A DNA stretch of 64,000 nt. Origin: UBA1731 sp964440985 (GTDB taxonomy: Bacteria; Verrucomicrobiota; Kiritimatiellia; RFP12; UBA1067). A model generated the notes under the pieces. That model worked only from the letters and a program-made list of their open reading frames with translations. It did no database searches and had not been told where the DNA came from. This document shows, one piece after another, positions 1-8,147 of the stretch. The DNA lies in the NCBI GenBank assembly GCA_964440985.1, contig CAYTWE010000005.1, forward strand, positions 1 through 64,000, read 5' to 3'. Each line of letters begins with the position of its first letter. The stretch's first letter is position 1. Position numbers and translations under genes: made by a program.

Positions 1-52
1 ACTGGTAGGGCGCGACGTTCGCGAGGAATGCAGACGGGCGACGGGCAGACTG

Positions 53-61
53 TGGTATAAT
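53..61 (+). promoter_or_regulatory. Extended -10 promoter (TGgTATAAT) of the acetyltransferase gene
   Basis: TG at 53-54, then G, then TATAAT at 56-61. No convincing -35 is visible. The expected start of transcription is near 68, giving a short leader that includes the AAGGAG at 69-74. Bases 1-52 contain no gene I can support. Confidence 0.75.
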
Positions 62-81
62 GGGCGGCAAGGAGAATGATG

Positions 82-663
82 ATGACTGAACAGGAGAAGA
101 TGGAGGCCGGATACCTTTACCGGCCAACGCCTGAGATGGTGAAGCACCGTTTCGGCATACAGGACGCGATGGCGGAGTACAACAGGTTGCTGCCGTCGCA
201 GGTTGAGGAGCGTGCCGCATTTCTCAAGGGAATTCTGGGCAAGGTCGGAAAGGGATGCAACATCCTGCCGCCGTTCCGGTGCGATTATGGATTTCACATC
301 GAAATAGGCGACAACTTCTTCGCCAACTACAACTTCGTGGTGTTGGACGGGAACTACGTGCGCATCGGCAACAATGTGTGGATTGCGCCGAATGTCGGGA
401 TATACGCCGCAGGGCATCCGTTCGACGTGGAAGAGCGCATTGGCGGGCTTGAGTACGCATTTCCGGTCACGATCGGCGACAACGTATGGATCGGCGGCGG
501 TGTGCAGATCATCGGCGGCGTAACGATAGGCGCAAACTCCATCGTGGCGGCGGGCAGCGTCGTGATCCGTGATGTGCCGGAGGGGACGCTTGTTGCGGGG
601 AATCCATGCCGTGTGATAAGGAAAATCACCCCCGAAGACCGCGAAAAGTACGTCCACGCATAA
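82..663 (+). CDS. Maltose/galactoside-type O-acetyltransferase, left-handed beta-helix
   Basis: This is a 193-residue acyl-CoA sugar acetyltransferase of the LacA/Maa type, expected to move an acetyl group from acetyl-CoA to a sugar hydroxyl in the cytoplasm. An N-terminal Mac segment (MEAGYLYRP) is followed by hexapeptide repeats such as IGNNVW, IGDNVWIGGG and IGANSIVAAGSVV. The catalytic histidine is probably the one in YAAGHPF, and the end matches the family (GNPCRVIRKI). Three in-frame ATGs occur at 76, 79 and 82. AAGGAG at 69-74 is seven bases from 82 and only one from 76, so I chose 82. It is the first gene after an extended -10 promoter and is separated from the deoxysugar operon by that operon's own promoter. 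The sugar acceptor cannot be told. Confidence 0.9.
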   Translation: MTEQEKMEAGYLYRPTPEMVKHRFGIQDAMAEYNRLLPSQVEERAAFLKGILGKVGKGCNILPPFRCDYGFHIEIGDNFFANYNFVVLDGNYVRIGNNVWIAPNVGIYAAGHPFDVEERIGGLEYAFPVTIGDNVWIGGGVQIIGGVTIGANSIVAAGSVVIRDVPEGTLVAGNPCRVIRKITPEDREKYVHA

Positions 664-679
664 AGAGCGCAGGATATTG

Positions 680-688
680 TGCTATAAT
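680..688 (+). promoter_or_regulatory. Extended -10 promoter (TGcTATAAT) of the deoxysugar operon
   Basis: TG at 680-681, C, then TATAAT at 683-688, preceded by GATATT. It lies just after the acetyltransferase stop. The leader contains AAGGAG at 698-703, ten bases before the ATG at 714. Confidence 0.75.
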
Positions 689-713
689 CGCACACCAAAG
701 GAGATTTACAAGA

Positions 714-1532
714 ATGGACAGCAGCCTTTACATCAATCCGCCACTGGTCGACAGGGCATATCACTGGGAGGGGAAGAAGCAGCCCCGCACACGCAAGGAA
801 CTGGATGCGTTTTTCAAGAGTCCGGCCATACGCAAGGTGAAGCAGCAGATATGCGAGATGGGCAGGCGCATATATGCAAGAGGATACACAGACGGCAACG
901 GCGGCAACCTTTCCGTCCGCGTCGGCGAGGATCTTGTGCTTTGCTCACCCACCCTCTGCTGCAAAGGGTTCATGAACGAGGATGACATCTGTCTTGTCGA
1001 CATGAACGCCGGGCAGCTGTGCGGCTACCGTCCGCGCACCTCGGAGGTGAAGGTGCATATCGCCATGATGAAGGCGACAGGCATGAACGCCTGCATGCAC
1101 TGCCATCCGCCGCACTGCAATGCATTCATCTTCGCCGGACAGGTTCCGCCGAACGGAATCAATCCGGAGGCAGACATCTTTCTCGGACAGATCCCCCTTG
1201 CTCCGTACGGCACTCCCGGCACCGACGAGGTGGCGAAGAACGTCGCCGAGGCTGCGAAGAAGTCCAACGTGGTATTCATGGAGAATCACGGCATAGTCTG
1301 CGGCGGACGCGACATCGAGGAGGCGGAGTGGTTCGCCGAAAACGCCGACGCATTCTGCCAGTGCTGCCTGCTCGCCGGTCTTCACAAGAAGCATCTCCAG
1401 CAGGTCGGCAAGAAGAGCGTACAGGACTTCCTCTCGATCCGCAAGGCGCTTGGTCTGTCCATTCCGGAAGGACAGCCGCTCTACAACACCCAGATGTACG
1501 CCGGATACAAGATGAAGCGGGTCGGAAAATGA
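714..1532 (+). CDS. Class II aldolase, rhamnulose/fuculose-1-phosphate aldolase type
   Basis: A 272-residue class II aldolase/adducin-fold enzyme, expected to cleave a deoxyketose-1-phosphate into dihydroxyacetone phosphate and lactaldehyde with a zinc cofactor. The phosphate-binding loop GNGGNLS lies at about 61-67, the probable catalytic glutamate is E111 (TSEVKVH), and the zinc ligands are in MHCHPPH (H129, H131, H134 region) plus H192 in ENHGIV. The long N-terminal extension is nearer RhaD length (about 274) than FucA (about 215). The open frame runs further upstream, but SD AAGGAG and the promoter place the start at 714. It overlaps the downstream kinase by ATGA, and the kinase being a rhamnulokinase favours rhamnulose-1-phosphate as substrate. 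Fuculose-1-phosphate remains possible. Confidence 0.85.
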   Translation: MDSSLYINPPLVDRAYHWEGKKQPRTRKELDAFFKSPAIRKVKQQICEMGRRIYARGYTDGNGGNLSVRVGEDLVLCSPTLCCKGFMNEDDICLVDMNAGQLCGYRPRTSEVKVHIAMMKATGMNACMHCHPPHCNAFIFAGQVPPNGINPEADIFLGQIPLAPYGTPGTDEVAKNVAEAAKKSNVVFMENHGIVCGGRDIEEAEWFAENADAFCQCCLLAGLHKKHLQQVGKKSVQDFLSIRKALGLSIPEGQPLYNTQMYAGYKMKRVGK

Positions 1533-2980
1533 AGAAGCATCTTGCAATAGACATCGGAGCGTCGTCGGGACGCCACATCCTCGGATGGGTGGAGGACGGA
1601 AAGATCCAGCTGAAGGAGGTCTACCGCTTCGACAATTCGCAGGTCGTGAAGGACGGACACGACTGCTGGGACATCCAGGCGCTTGCGAGGCACGTGCTTG
1701 CGGGGTGCAAGGCGGCGGCGGATGCCGGGGAGATTCCGGAGACGATTGGCATCGATACCTGGGGCGTCGATTTTGTTCTTGTTGACGGTCGAGGCCTTCC
1801 AGTCGGCGACGCCGTCGCCTACCGCGACCACCGCACGGACGGTATGCCGGAATACGTGGACTCCGTGATTCCGTTCAACGAACTGTATGCGCACTGCGGA
1901 ATCCAGAAGGCGGTGTACAACACGATATACCAGCTTGCGGCGCTGAAAAAGGAGCATCCCGAACAGCTTGAGAAAGCCGAGCGCCTGCTGCTCATCCCGG
2001 ACTATCTCAATTTCGTGCTGACCGGCAAGATGGCGAACGAGTACACAGATGCGTCCACGTCATCGCTCGTGAACGCTGAGATGTGCGATTGGGATCGCGA
2101 ATTGATCGCCCGCCTTGGACTGCCGGATCGCATTTTCAAGCCGCTCACCATGCCGGGGACGGTGCTTGGCGGATTCACCGATGCGGTGAAGAGCGTCATT
2201 GGCTACGATGCGAAGGTCGTGCTTCCGGCCTGCCACGACACCGGGTCTGCGTACCTTGCCGTGCCTGCCCGCGATGACAAGGCGATCTACCTCTCAAGCG
2301 GAACATGGAGCATCATCGGGGTTGAGAACGATGTGCCTATCGCCACGCCGGCATCCTGCGCCGCGAACTTCTCCAACGAGGGTGGCGCATGGAAGCGATA
2401 TCGCTTCCTCAAGAACATCATGGGATTGTGGATGGTGCAGTCCATCCGCAGGGAGCTGAACGGCGTTGCGTACGTCGAGGGCAAGGGCGGCGATGCCACG
2501 GCCGCTGCGCTCGCGGGGATATCGGATTGGGAAAAGGGACGCAAGTATTCCTTTGCCGATCTTGAGAAGGCCGCCCGTGCGGTCGGCGACTTCCCGTCGG
2601 TCGTGGATGCGGCGGACAGGAGGTTCTTCTCTCCGGACACCATGGTAGGCGCGGTCTGCGGCGCCTGCGCGGAAAGCGGGCAGAAGGTCCCTGCGACGGT
2701 TGGTGAGCTTGTGCAGTGTGTCTATGCTTCGCTTGCCCACTGCTACGCAAAGGAGGCCACGCTTCTTGCATCGCTCACCGGCAAGAAGTACACGACACTC
2801 AACATCGTCGGCGGCGGATCGAAGGACGTGTATCTCAACGAGCTGACCGCGAAGGCGACAGGACTTGAGGTGGTTGCCGGGCCTACCGAGGGAACCGCCA
2901 TCGGAAACCTCATTGTCCAGATGATCGCTTCCGGCGAGTTCAAGGATCTATCCGAAGCCCGCAAGGCGATCGTCCGCTGA
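1529..2980 (+). CDS. rhaB: Rhamnulokinase (FGGY kinase)
   Basis: A 483-residue sugar kinase that phosphorylates L-rhamnulose at O1 using ATP, the step before the adjacent aldolase. N-terminal phosphate-1 motif DIGASSGR at about residues 8-15, the rhamnulokinase-typical TWGVDF near residue 84, and C-terminal adenosine/phosphate motifs (SSGTWS, IVGGGSKDVYLNELTA). Length matches RhaB (about 489). The frame extends back to 1019, but the family begins at MKKHLAIDIG, and ATG 1529 overlaps the aldolase stop as ATGA, typical of translational coupling. No rhamnose isomerase lies in this window, so the pathway is completed elsewhere. Confidence 0.93.
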   Translation: MKKHLAIDIGASSGRHILGWVEDGKIQLKEVYRFDNSQVVKDGHDCWDIQALARHVLAGCKAAADAGEIPETIGIDTWGVDFVLVDGRGLPVGDAVAYRDHRTDGMPEYVDSVIPFNELYAHCGIQKAVYNTIYQLAALKKEHPEQLEKAERLLLIPDYLNFVLTGKMANEYTDASTSSLVNAEMCDWDRELIARLGLPDRIFKPLTMPGTVLGGFTDAVKSVIGYDAKVVLPACHDTGSAYLAVPARDDKAIYLSSGTWSIIGVENDVPIATPASCAANFSNEGGAWKRYRFLKNIMGLWMVQSIRRELNGVAYVEGKGGDATAAALAGISDWEKGRKYSFADLEKAARAVGDFPSVVDAADRRFFSPDTMVGAVCGACAESGQKVPATVGELVQCVYASLAHCYAKEATLLASLTGKKYTTLNIVGGGSKDVYLNELTAKATGLEVVAGPTEGTAIGNLIVQMIASGEFKDLSEARKAIVR

Positions 2981-2996
2981 TGGTGCAGCCACCAAT

Positions 2997-4928
2997 ATGA
3001 AAAACATTCCTGTTCTGTCGGTCTGTCTGTCGATCGTGTCTGTGGCAATGTCCGGATATGGCATGGCCTCCGGAGTGGCGGGTGCGGAGGTTCGTCCCTT
3101 CCGTCCGCCGGCCGTGCCGCTTGTGAGCGTAGATCCGCATTTCAGTCTGTGGAGCCGGGCAGACCGGCTGACGGACTGCGACACTACGCACTGGGCAGGG
3201 GCAAGGCAGCCGCTCTCCATGATTCTCACGGCGGACGGTGTGAAGTATCGCCTTTGCGGACGCAACCCGATGAATGTCTCTCCGCTGCCGCAGAAGTCGG
3301 TTGAAGTCCGGGCGAACGAGACGCTCTACACGTTTGGCAAGGGAACGCTGTCCGTTGAGTTGAGCTTCATCACGCCTCGGCTTGCGGATGAGCTTGAGAC
3401 GTTCTCGCGTCCGGTCACATACGTATCCGTCAAGGTTGCCGGCGCGAAGACGTACAGCGTGGAGATGAACCTCCCGCCTGAGCTGGCGAGAGATCGCGAT
3501 GACGCCAAGATGGTCGAGCGCAAGACGGAGATAGTTGGCGTCCCTGCCTGCAGCGTCGGACGCAGGGAGCAGGTTCAGTTTGGCGTGAAGGGTGACAGCA
3601 GAAGGGCTGACTGGGGCTACGCATGGCAGGTAGGCCCGTACGTATGCGGCGATGAGACGCTTTTCATGCTGGCGTTCGAGCACGGCAAGACCGTCCGGTA
3701 TTTCGGACATGACCTTGTTGACTGGTGGCAGCGCGACGGCAAGACGTTTGAGAAGATGCTTGAGGAGGCGCTCGGCGACTATTCGAGGGTTCGGGCGAAG
3801 GTGCGCGAGAGCGATGCCGCCCTTGCCGCCAGGGCCGAGAAGATCGGCGGAGCGCAGTACGCCAGAATCGCGGAGCTTGCCTGGCGGCAGAGCTTTGCGG
3901 CCTGCTCGTTTGTCGCCGCTCCCGGCGGCGAGCCGTACATGTTCTCCGCCGAGAACCATTCCGGCGGCATGATCGGCACCACGGACGTGTTCTACCCGCA
4001 GCTTCCGCACCTGCTTTTCGCCGGGCCGACCTTCGTCAAGGCGACGCTTGCGCCGGTGTGCGAGTACGCATCAAGCACGAACTGGCCGTACCCGTACGCA
4101 CCTCATGACATGGGGCTGTATCCAGTTGCCGAGGGTCAGTACTACGGAATGAAGAAGGGGCAGTCCGTCGGAGGTGGCGATGACGACACCTTCCGTATGC
4201 CGGTGGAGGAATGCGGCAACATGCTCATCTGTCTCGCCGCACTTGCGCATTCCGAGGGCAATGCGGCCTTCGCTTCGCGCTGGTGGCCGGAAGTGACCAA
4301 ATGGGCGCAGTATCTCCGCAACGTCGGGTTCGATCCCGAAAACCAGCTCTGCACCGACGATTTCGCGGGGCATCTCGCGCACAACGCGAACCTTTCCGCG
4401 AAGACGATCGTCGCTCTCGCCTGCTACGCCATGATGGCGGACATGAGGGGCGAGAAGTCCGTCGCGGAGCAGTACGGCAATGCGGCAAAGGAGATGGTGC
4501 CGCGCTGGATCGAGGCTGTGAAGGGTGGTCGCTACGGTGCGGGACGTCTTGCGTTCGACCGTCCGGACACATGGAGCATGAAGTACAACATCGTGTGGGA
4601 CAGGGTAATGGGGCTGGGACTTTTCCCGGCCGACGTGGCTGAACGCGAGCTGGCGGCCTACATGAAGCTGCAGGAGCCGTACGGGCTGCCTCTCGATTCG
4701 CGCAAGGCGTACACCAAGGCCGACTGGCTTGTGTGGGTGGCGTGCCTGCGCGGGCGCAGCGGCGATCTTGAGACGCTTGTTGCGCCGCTCTACCGCTTTC
4801 TCGATACGTCGTGCGACCGACAGCCGTTCGGCGACTGGTATGAGGCGGATTGCGGTCTTGCGCGGCAGTTCAAGGCGCGTAGCGTAGTCGGCGGCGTGTT
4901 CCTGCCGTTCCTGACCGAGATGAAGTAG
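2997..4928 (+). CDS. Secreted DUF4964/DUF5127/DUF4965/DUF1793 protein (glutaminase A-like)
   Basis: A 643-residue exported protein with the multi-domain layout of the fungal and Bacteroidota glutaminase A-like family. It has a signal peptide (residues 1 to about 30, ending near GVAGA), a DUF4964/DUF5127 beta-sandwich (FRPPAVPLVSVDPHFSLWS and LWSRADRLTD, then about 60-300) and an (alpha/alpha)6-barrel DUF4965/DUF1793 part (TDVFYPQLPHLLF, PYPYAPHDMGLYP, about 320-640). Many relatives are now viewed as possible glycoside hydrolases rather than glutaminases; the activity is unproven. It begins 16 bases after rhaB with no strong SD and is probably in the same transcript, which points to a glycan carrying rhamnose or another deoxysugar. 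Confidence 0.82.
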   Translation: MKNIPVLSVCLSIVSVAMSGYGMASGVAGAEVRPFRPPAVPLVSVDPHFSLWSRADRLTDCDTTHWAGARQPLSMILTADGVKYRLCGRNPMNVSPLPQKSVEVRANETLYTFGKGTLSVELSFITPRLADELETFSRPVTYVSVKVAGAKTYSVEMNLPPELARDRDDAKMVERKTEIVGVPACSVGRREQVQFGVKGDSRRADWGYAWQVGPYVCGDETLFMLAFEHGKTVRYFGHDLVDWWQRDGKTFEKMLEEALGDYSRVRAKVRESDAALAARAEKIGGAQYARIAELAWRQSFAACSFVAAPGGEPYMFSAENHSGGMIGTTDVFYPQLPHLLFAGPTFVKATLAPVCEYASSTNWPYPYAPHDMGLYPVAEGQYYGMKKGQSVGGGDDDTFRMPVEECGNMLICLAALAHSEGNAAFASRWWPEVTKWAQYLRNVGFDPENQLCTDDFAGHLAHNANLSAKTIVALACYAMMADMRGEKSVAEQYGNAAKEMVPRWIEAVKGGRYGAGRLAFDRPDTWSMKYNIVWDRVMGLGLFPADVAERELAAYMKLQEPYGLPLDSRKAYTKADWLVWVACLRGRSGDLETLVAPLYRFLDTSCDRQPFGDWYEADCGLARQFKARSVVGGVFLPFLTEMK

Positions 4929-4942
4929 AAGGAGGCTTTCTC

Positions 4943-5617
4943 GTGGCAAAGGTGATAGCGATAGACGGCCCAAGCGGTGCCGGTAAAAGTTCCGTTTCGC
5001 GCATGGTCGGTGAACGTCTTGGATTCCTGCATGTGGACTCCGGCGCACTGTACAGGATAATCACATGGCAGTGCGTCGAGAACGGCATCGACACGTCCAA
5101 TCCGGAGGCTGTGGCTGCATTTGCGGATTCCGTCGGAATAGAGTGCGTGCCGGAAGGCGGAAGGGTCAAGTATCTTGTGAAGGGCGAAGAGCCTGGCGAC
5201 AGGATCCGTACGCCGGTGGTGAATGCTCACGCATCTCCTGTTGCGACGGTGAAGGCTGTGCGCGACCGCGTGACGGCCATACTCCGTTCGCTCACCGGTT
5301 TCGGAGATCTTGTCGTAGAGGGGCGCGACATCACTACGGCGGTGTTCCCTGACACTCCGGCGCGTTTCTATCTCACTGCCTCTGCGGACGTGCGTGCCGC
5401 GCGCCGTCAGCGCGAAGAGGTTGAGAAGGGTATCGCAAAGCAGTCCGCCGAAGCGGTAAAGGCGTCTTTGCTGGCGCGAGACAGGATCGACTCGTCGCGC
5501 ACCTGTGCGCCGTTGAGAAAGGCGGATGGCGCGGTCGAGATCGATTCGTCCGAACTGACGCTTGAGCAGGTGGTCGAGGCGGTGCTTTCCTCGCTGCCGC
5601 AGGGATGGCGGAACTGA
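4943..5617 (+). CDS. cmk: Cytidylate kinase
   Basis: A 224-residue (d)CMP kinase, transferring phosphate from ATP to CMP or dCMP in the cytoplasm. The Walker A motif GPSGAGKSS is at 9-17, followed by the CMP-binding region (HVDSGALYR) and the family signature VEGRDITTAVFPD with the lid-arginine stretch AARRQRE. Length is as expected (about 225). The start is GTG at 4943 with a perfect AAGGAGG seven bases upstream (4929-4935). It follows the DUF4965 gene by only 14 bases, so it may be cotranscribed although functionally unrelated. Confidence 0.96.
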   Translation: MAKVIAIDGPSGAGKSSVSRMVGERLGFLHVDSGALYRIITWQCVENGIDTSNPEAVAAFADSVGIECVPEGGRVKYLVKGEEPGDRIRTPVVNAHASPVATVKAVRDRVTAILRSLTGFGDLVVEGRDITTAVFPDTPARFYLTASADVRAARRQREEVEKGIAKQSAEAVKASLLARDRIDSSRTCAPLRKADGAVEIDSSELTLEQVVEAVLSSLPQGWRN

Positions 5618-5636
5618 ACCCCGAAGTGGAATATTC

Positions 5637-6008
5637 ATGATAGACGTTCCGGACATACAATATGAGCGTGAGGACTATTCGGACATCCTGAAGAAGGACG
5701 ACCGGTTTGATCCACGCGCCTATGATTTCGTTTTGGAGACGGTGCGCATCGCGAGCGAAAGCGCGAAGGGACACGTCTCAGGGCAGGAGCTTCTGTGCTT
5801 CTTCCGCGATCTTGCGCTTGACGCATACGGGCCACTTGCCTACACAACGCTGAACGACTGGGGTGTGCATTGCAGTGAAGACGTTGGTGCGATCGTCTTC
5901 AACCTGTACAACGCAAAGAGGATAGGAAAGACCGATTCCGATTCGCCGGATGATTTTGTCGGCGGATTCAACTTCAAGCGTGAATTTCTCGGACCGTACG
6001 AAGCGTAG
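5637..6008 (+). CDS. Minf_1886 family protein
   Basis: A 123-residue protein of the Minf_1886 family, small cytoplasmic proteins found mainly in Verrucomicrobia, Planctomycetes and relatives. Recognisable blocks are ILKKDDRFDPRAYDFVLETV, GHVSGQELLCFFRDLALDAYGP and the C-terminal NDWGVHCSEDVGAIVFNLY. Function is unknown. The frame runs back to 5562, inside cmk, but homology begins after the ATG at 5637, so I use that start. It sits between cmk and rsgA, a housekeeping context. It is one of the better clade markers in the window. Confidence 0.85.
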   Translation: MIDVPDIQYEREDYSDILKKDDRFDPRAYDFVLETVRIASESAKGHVSGQELLCFFRDLALDAYGPLAYTTLNDWGVHCSEDVGAIVFNLYNAKRIGKTDSDSPDDFVGGFNFKREFLGPYEA

Positions 6009-6022
6009 ACACGGGCATTGCG

Positions 6023-6859
6023 ATGGCGGGCGAACGGCTCAAGGCGTGGGGTTATCATGGAAGCGAGTGCGAGGGCGTTGCGCGTGTCGTAAGTGCGCAC
6101 GGCGACTACTTCCACATTGTCTGCAACGAGCAGCCTGAGGGGGAGGCTCTCGCACGAACGAAGTCATCTGCGTTCCGCGATGCGCCGCCGCCCGTCACCG
6201 GCGACTTTGTGAGATTCGTCCACAACCCGCACGGCGAGAGCCGCATCATCGAGGTGCTTCCCCGCTTCTCTGCGCTTGAACGGCTTGATCCGTCGTCGTC
6301 CGGATATCGTGCCCAGACGCTTGCCGTGAACTTCGACACGCTGTTTTTCGCGATGGCGGTAAACGGAAACGCATCACGGGCCAGGTTCGACCGTATGGTC
6401 GCGCTCGCCGAAAAGTCCGGATGTCTTGATCGCGTTGTCCTGCTCCTCACCAAATGCGACATCTCCGGCGCGGATGCCGTTCACCGTGACTTGGCGGAGT
6501 GTGGTGTGCCGGTGATAGAGGTGTCATCTGTCTCCGGATTGGGTTTGGATCTGGTGTCGGAATATGTGCAGCCAAGAAAGACTGTTGCGTTCATCGGGTC
6601 TTCCGGCGTTGGAAAATCGTCTCTCGTGAACGCCCTCGCCGGGGATGACTGGATGGCGACCGGCGAGATACAGGAGTGGAGCGGGAAGGGGCGGCATACG
6701 ACGACCTCACGCGAACTTGTGATGCTGCCTTGCGGGGCGATGGCGCTTGATACGCCGGGTGTGCGCGAGTTCGGGCTGCTTGGCAGCGACGGATTCGATC
6801 TGAAGGGACGCCTTGGCGGGACGCACCGCTACCGTCAGCGAAATGCGCCTCGCGCATGA
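6023..6859 (+). CDS. rsgA: RsgA ribosome-biogenesis GTPase lacking the zinc-finger domain
   Basis: A 278-residue circularly permuted GTPase that assists late 30S subunit assembly. An N-terminal OB-fold (about 1-80) precedes the permuted G domain: G4 as TKCD at 143-146 (usually NKxD), G5-like SSVSGLG, G1 GSSGVGKSS at 192-200, the switch region GKGRHTTTS at 221-229, and G3 DTPG at 243-246. The family normally ends in a helical zinc-binding domain with a Cys-x4-Cys-x-His-x5-Cys pattern. Here the frame stops 28 residues after REFG (residues 248-251) in a basic tail with no cysteine, and I found no such domain in the other frames before the convergent gene. It is therefore either a truncated gene or a lineage variant. 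Confidence 0.85.
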   Translation: MAGERLKAWGYHGSECEGVARVVSAHGDYFHIVCNEQPEGEALARTKSSAFRDAPPPVTGDFVRFVHNPHGESRIIEVLPRFSALERLDPSSSGYRAQTLAVNFDTLFFAMAVNGNASRARFDRMVALAEKSGCLDRVVLLLTKCDISGADAVHRDLAECGVPVIEVSSVSGLGLDLVSEYVQPRKTVAFIGSSGVGKSSLVNALAGDDWMATGEIQEWSGKGRHTTTSRELVMLPCGAMALDTPGVREFGLLGSDGFDLKGRLGGTHRYRQRNAPRA

Positions 6860-6876
6860 CATAGGCAGGTTTTGCG

Positions 6877-7686
6877 TCAGTGGATAGGCGGCGGTCCTCC
6901 CGGTCCGCCCGGTCTCGGCCCACGGCCGCCTGGCCCCATGTGCGTCTGAGTGGCTTCGTATATGGCTGATATCGTCTCCACGAATTCGCTCGCCTCGCTT
7001 TCCTTGATGCCCATGTCGCGCACGGTCTGCGTGAGCAGCGTGTTGCGCTCCGATTCCGCAAGCCTTTGCGTAAGCCGGTCAAGTTCCCTCAGTTCACGGA
7101 AGACCTCTCTGCGCTGCTCCTCCGAGACGTCTTCATTCTGCGGGTTTATCAACTCGCGCAGTTCTTCGCGCCTTGCGACAGCCTCCTGGTACTGGTCGTG
7201 TATGTCCTGCTCCGCTTTAGTCAGCCTTGAACGGTCTACGCTTCCGAGTATGTCGAGTTGGTTCTGCACCCTGTTCAGGTTCCGTTGGCGCATCCGCGCA
7301 AAGCGGTTGGTCATCTGCGCATATCGTTGAGGGTCGTTCTTGCGCATCTCCTCCATCCTCGCCCGCATTTCGGCGGCCGTTGGCGGGCCGCGCCGTTCCG
7401 CCCTTGTCGTGGCGTTCGTCGTGGTGACGGCAGACGGCTCGCGCTCCGTTTCCGGCGCAATCCACTGCGTCTGCGGTTCGCGTTTGGCGAGCTGGCGTTC
7501 GAGTTCGCGGATGCGTCTCTTTAGAAGCGGGATGTCGGCGTCATTCGCCTTAGTGGATCTTTTCGGTTTTGAAGCCACGTCAGTCTCAACGTTCGGGCTT
7601 TCGCCTGACGGACGAAGGTGGTAGCCGATGGCACCGCCGCAGATGAGCGCAGCTACCGATATTGCGAAAACTGATTTGCTGTTCAT
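6877..7686 (-). CDS. Membrane-anchored coiled-coil protein with Gly/Pro-rich tail
   Basis: A 269-residue protein that I do not recognise as a named family. One N-terminal hydrophobic segment (about residues 4-22) probably anchors it in the inner membrane or serves as a signal. A charged coiled-coil stretch follows (about 45-70), then an Arg/Glu/Gln-rich helical region (about 100-245) and a Gly/Pro-rich end (GPGGRGPRPGGPGGPPP). The helical part recalls Spy/CpxP-type periplasmic proteins only in composition. ATG 7686 lies seven bases after TATAAT on the minus strand with no SD, so the longer frame to 7749 is excluded and the mRNA is predicted leaderless. It converges on rsgA with 17 bases between. 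Confidence 0.7.
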   Translation of the reverse strand: MNSKSVFAISVAALICGGAIGYHLRPSGESPNVETDVASKPKRSTKANDADIPLLKRRIRELERQLAKREPQTQWIAPETEREPSAVTTTNATTRAERRGPPTAAEMRARMEEMRKNDPQRYAQMTNRFARMRQRNLNRVQNQLDILGSVDRSRLTKAEQDIHDQYQEAVARREELRELINPQNEDVSEEQRREVFRELRELDRLTQRLAESERNTLLTQTVRDMGIKESEASEFVETISAIYEATQTHMGPGGRGPRPGGPGGPPPIH

Positions 7687-7693
7687 GTGCGGC

Positions 7694-7702
7694 ATTATAC
7701 CA
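7694..7702 (-). promoter_or_regulatory. Extended -10 promoter (TGgTATAAT), leaderless type
   Basis: On the minus strand TG-G-TATAAT runs from 7702 to 7694, with exactly seven bases between it and the ATG at 7686. Transcription should start at or one base before the start codon. Confidence 0.75.
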
Positions 7703-7789
7703 TGTGCGGTTGCGGTCGGCACGTTCCTTTGCTGAATTCTGCACCTCAAGATAGGGTTGCCTGTCCGGGGCGGTTTGCATGATCTTGCA

Positions 7790-7846
7790 TTTCAAAAAAA
7801 TGTGGCGATAGGGGGATTGACGTGGAAAAAAAAAAACAAATATCAT
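7790..7846 (+). promoter_or_regulatory. A-tract/G-run element with TTGACG / TATCAT promoter
   Basis: A block TTTCAAAAAAATGTGGCGA (7790-7808) is followed by G5 (7811-7815), TTGACG (7817-7822), A11 (7826-7836) and TATCAT (7841-7846; 18-base spacer). A related block lies at 11481-11519 in front of the SUMF1 genes. The 461-base gap 7687-8147 holds this element, a doubtful small frame at 7899-8120, and the promoter at 8110. I see nothing else in it. Confidence 0.5.
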
Positions 7847-7898
7847 CGTATGCCGTCTTTTTGAGCGTGGTGGCGGTGCTTAAAGCCGTCACCATTAC

Positions 7899-8120
7899 AT
7901 GGAACAGACCTTTGAAAGGCGGTTGTCAATGGCGGCGAAAATGTTGTGTGGAGTGTCTGCAACGGGCGTAAGTTCCGTACGCAGGGCGTTGGCGTTCTGT
8001 CTCGCGGCGGCGGACGTGCGCTGGAATCACGGAAACGGAGACATCGCCGATGTCTCTCTCTGGAACGGCGAGCCGCTATCTGTGCCCCTATGGAATGATA
8101 GGGGCGTTATGCTAAAATAA
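7899..8120 (+). CDS. Doubtful 73-residue open frame
   Basis: An ATG frame of 73 codons that starts about 50 bases downstream of the TTGACG/TATCAT pair. The product has no recognisable domain, only a weakly hydrophobic middle part and several Trp/Asn residues. No clear SD precedes the ATG, and the stop overlaps the TAAAAT promoter of the next gene. It may be an untranslated leader, a remnant or a real small protein; I list it because the promoter upstream otherwise has no product. Confidence 0.2.
   Translation: MEQTFERRLSMAAKMLCGVSATGVSSVRRALAFCLAAADVRWNHGNGDIADVSLWNGEPLSVPLWNDRGVMLK
8110..8118 (+). promoter_or_regulatory. Extended -10 promoter (TGcTAAAAT) of the GH92 locus
   Basis: TG at 8110-8111, C, TAAAAT at 8113-8118. 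The short leader contains a four-codon ATG frame (8130-8144, MNKR then stop) that embeds the AAAAGG probably used as SD for the ATG at 8148. Confidence 0.65.
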
Positions 8121-8147
8121 CCGCACTCAATGAACAAAAGGTAATCA

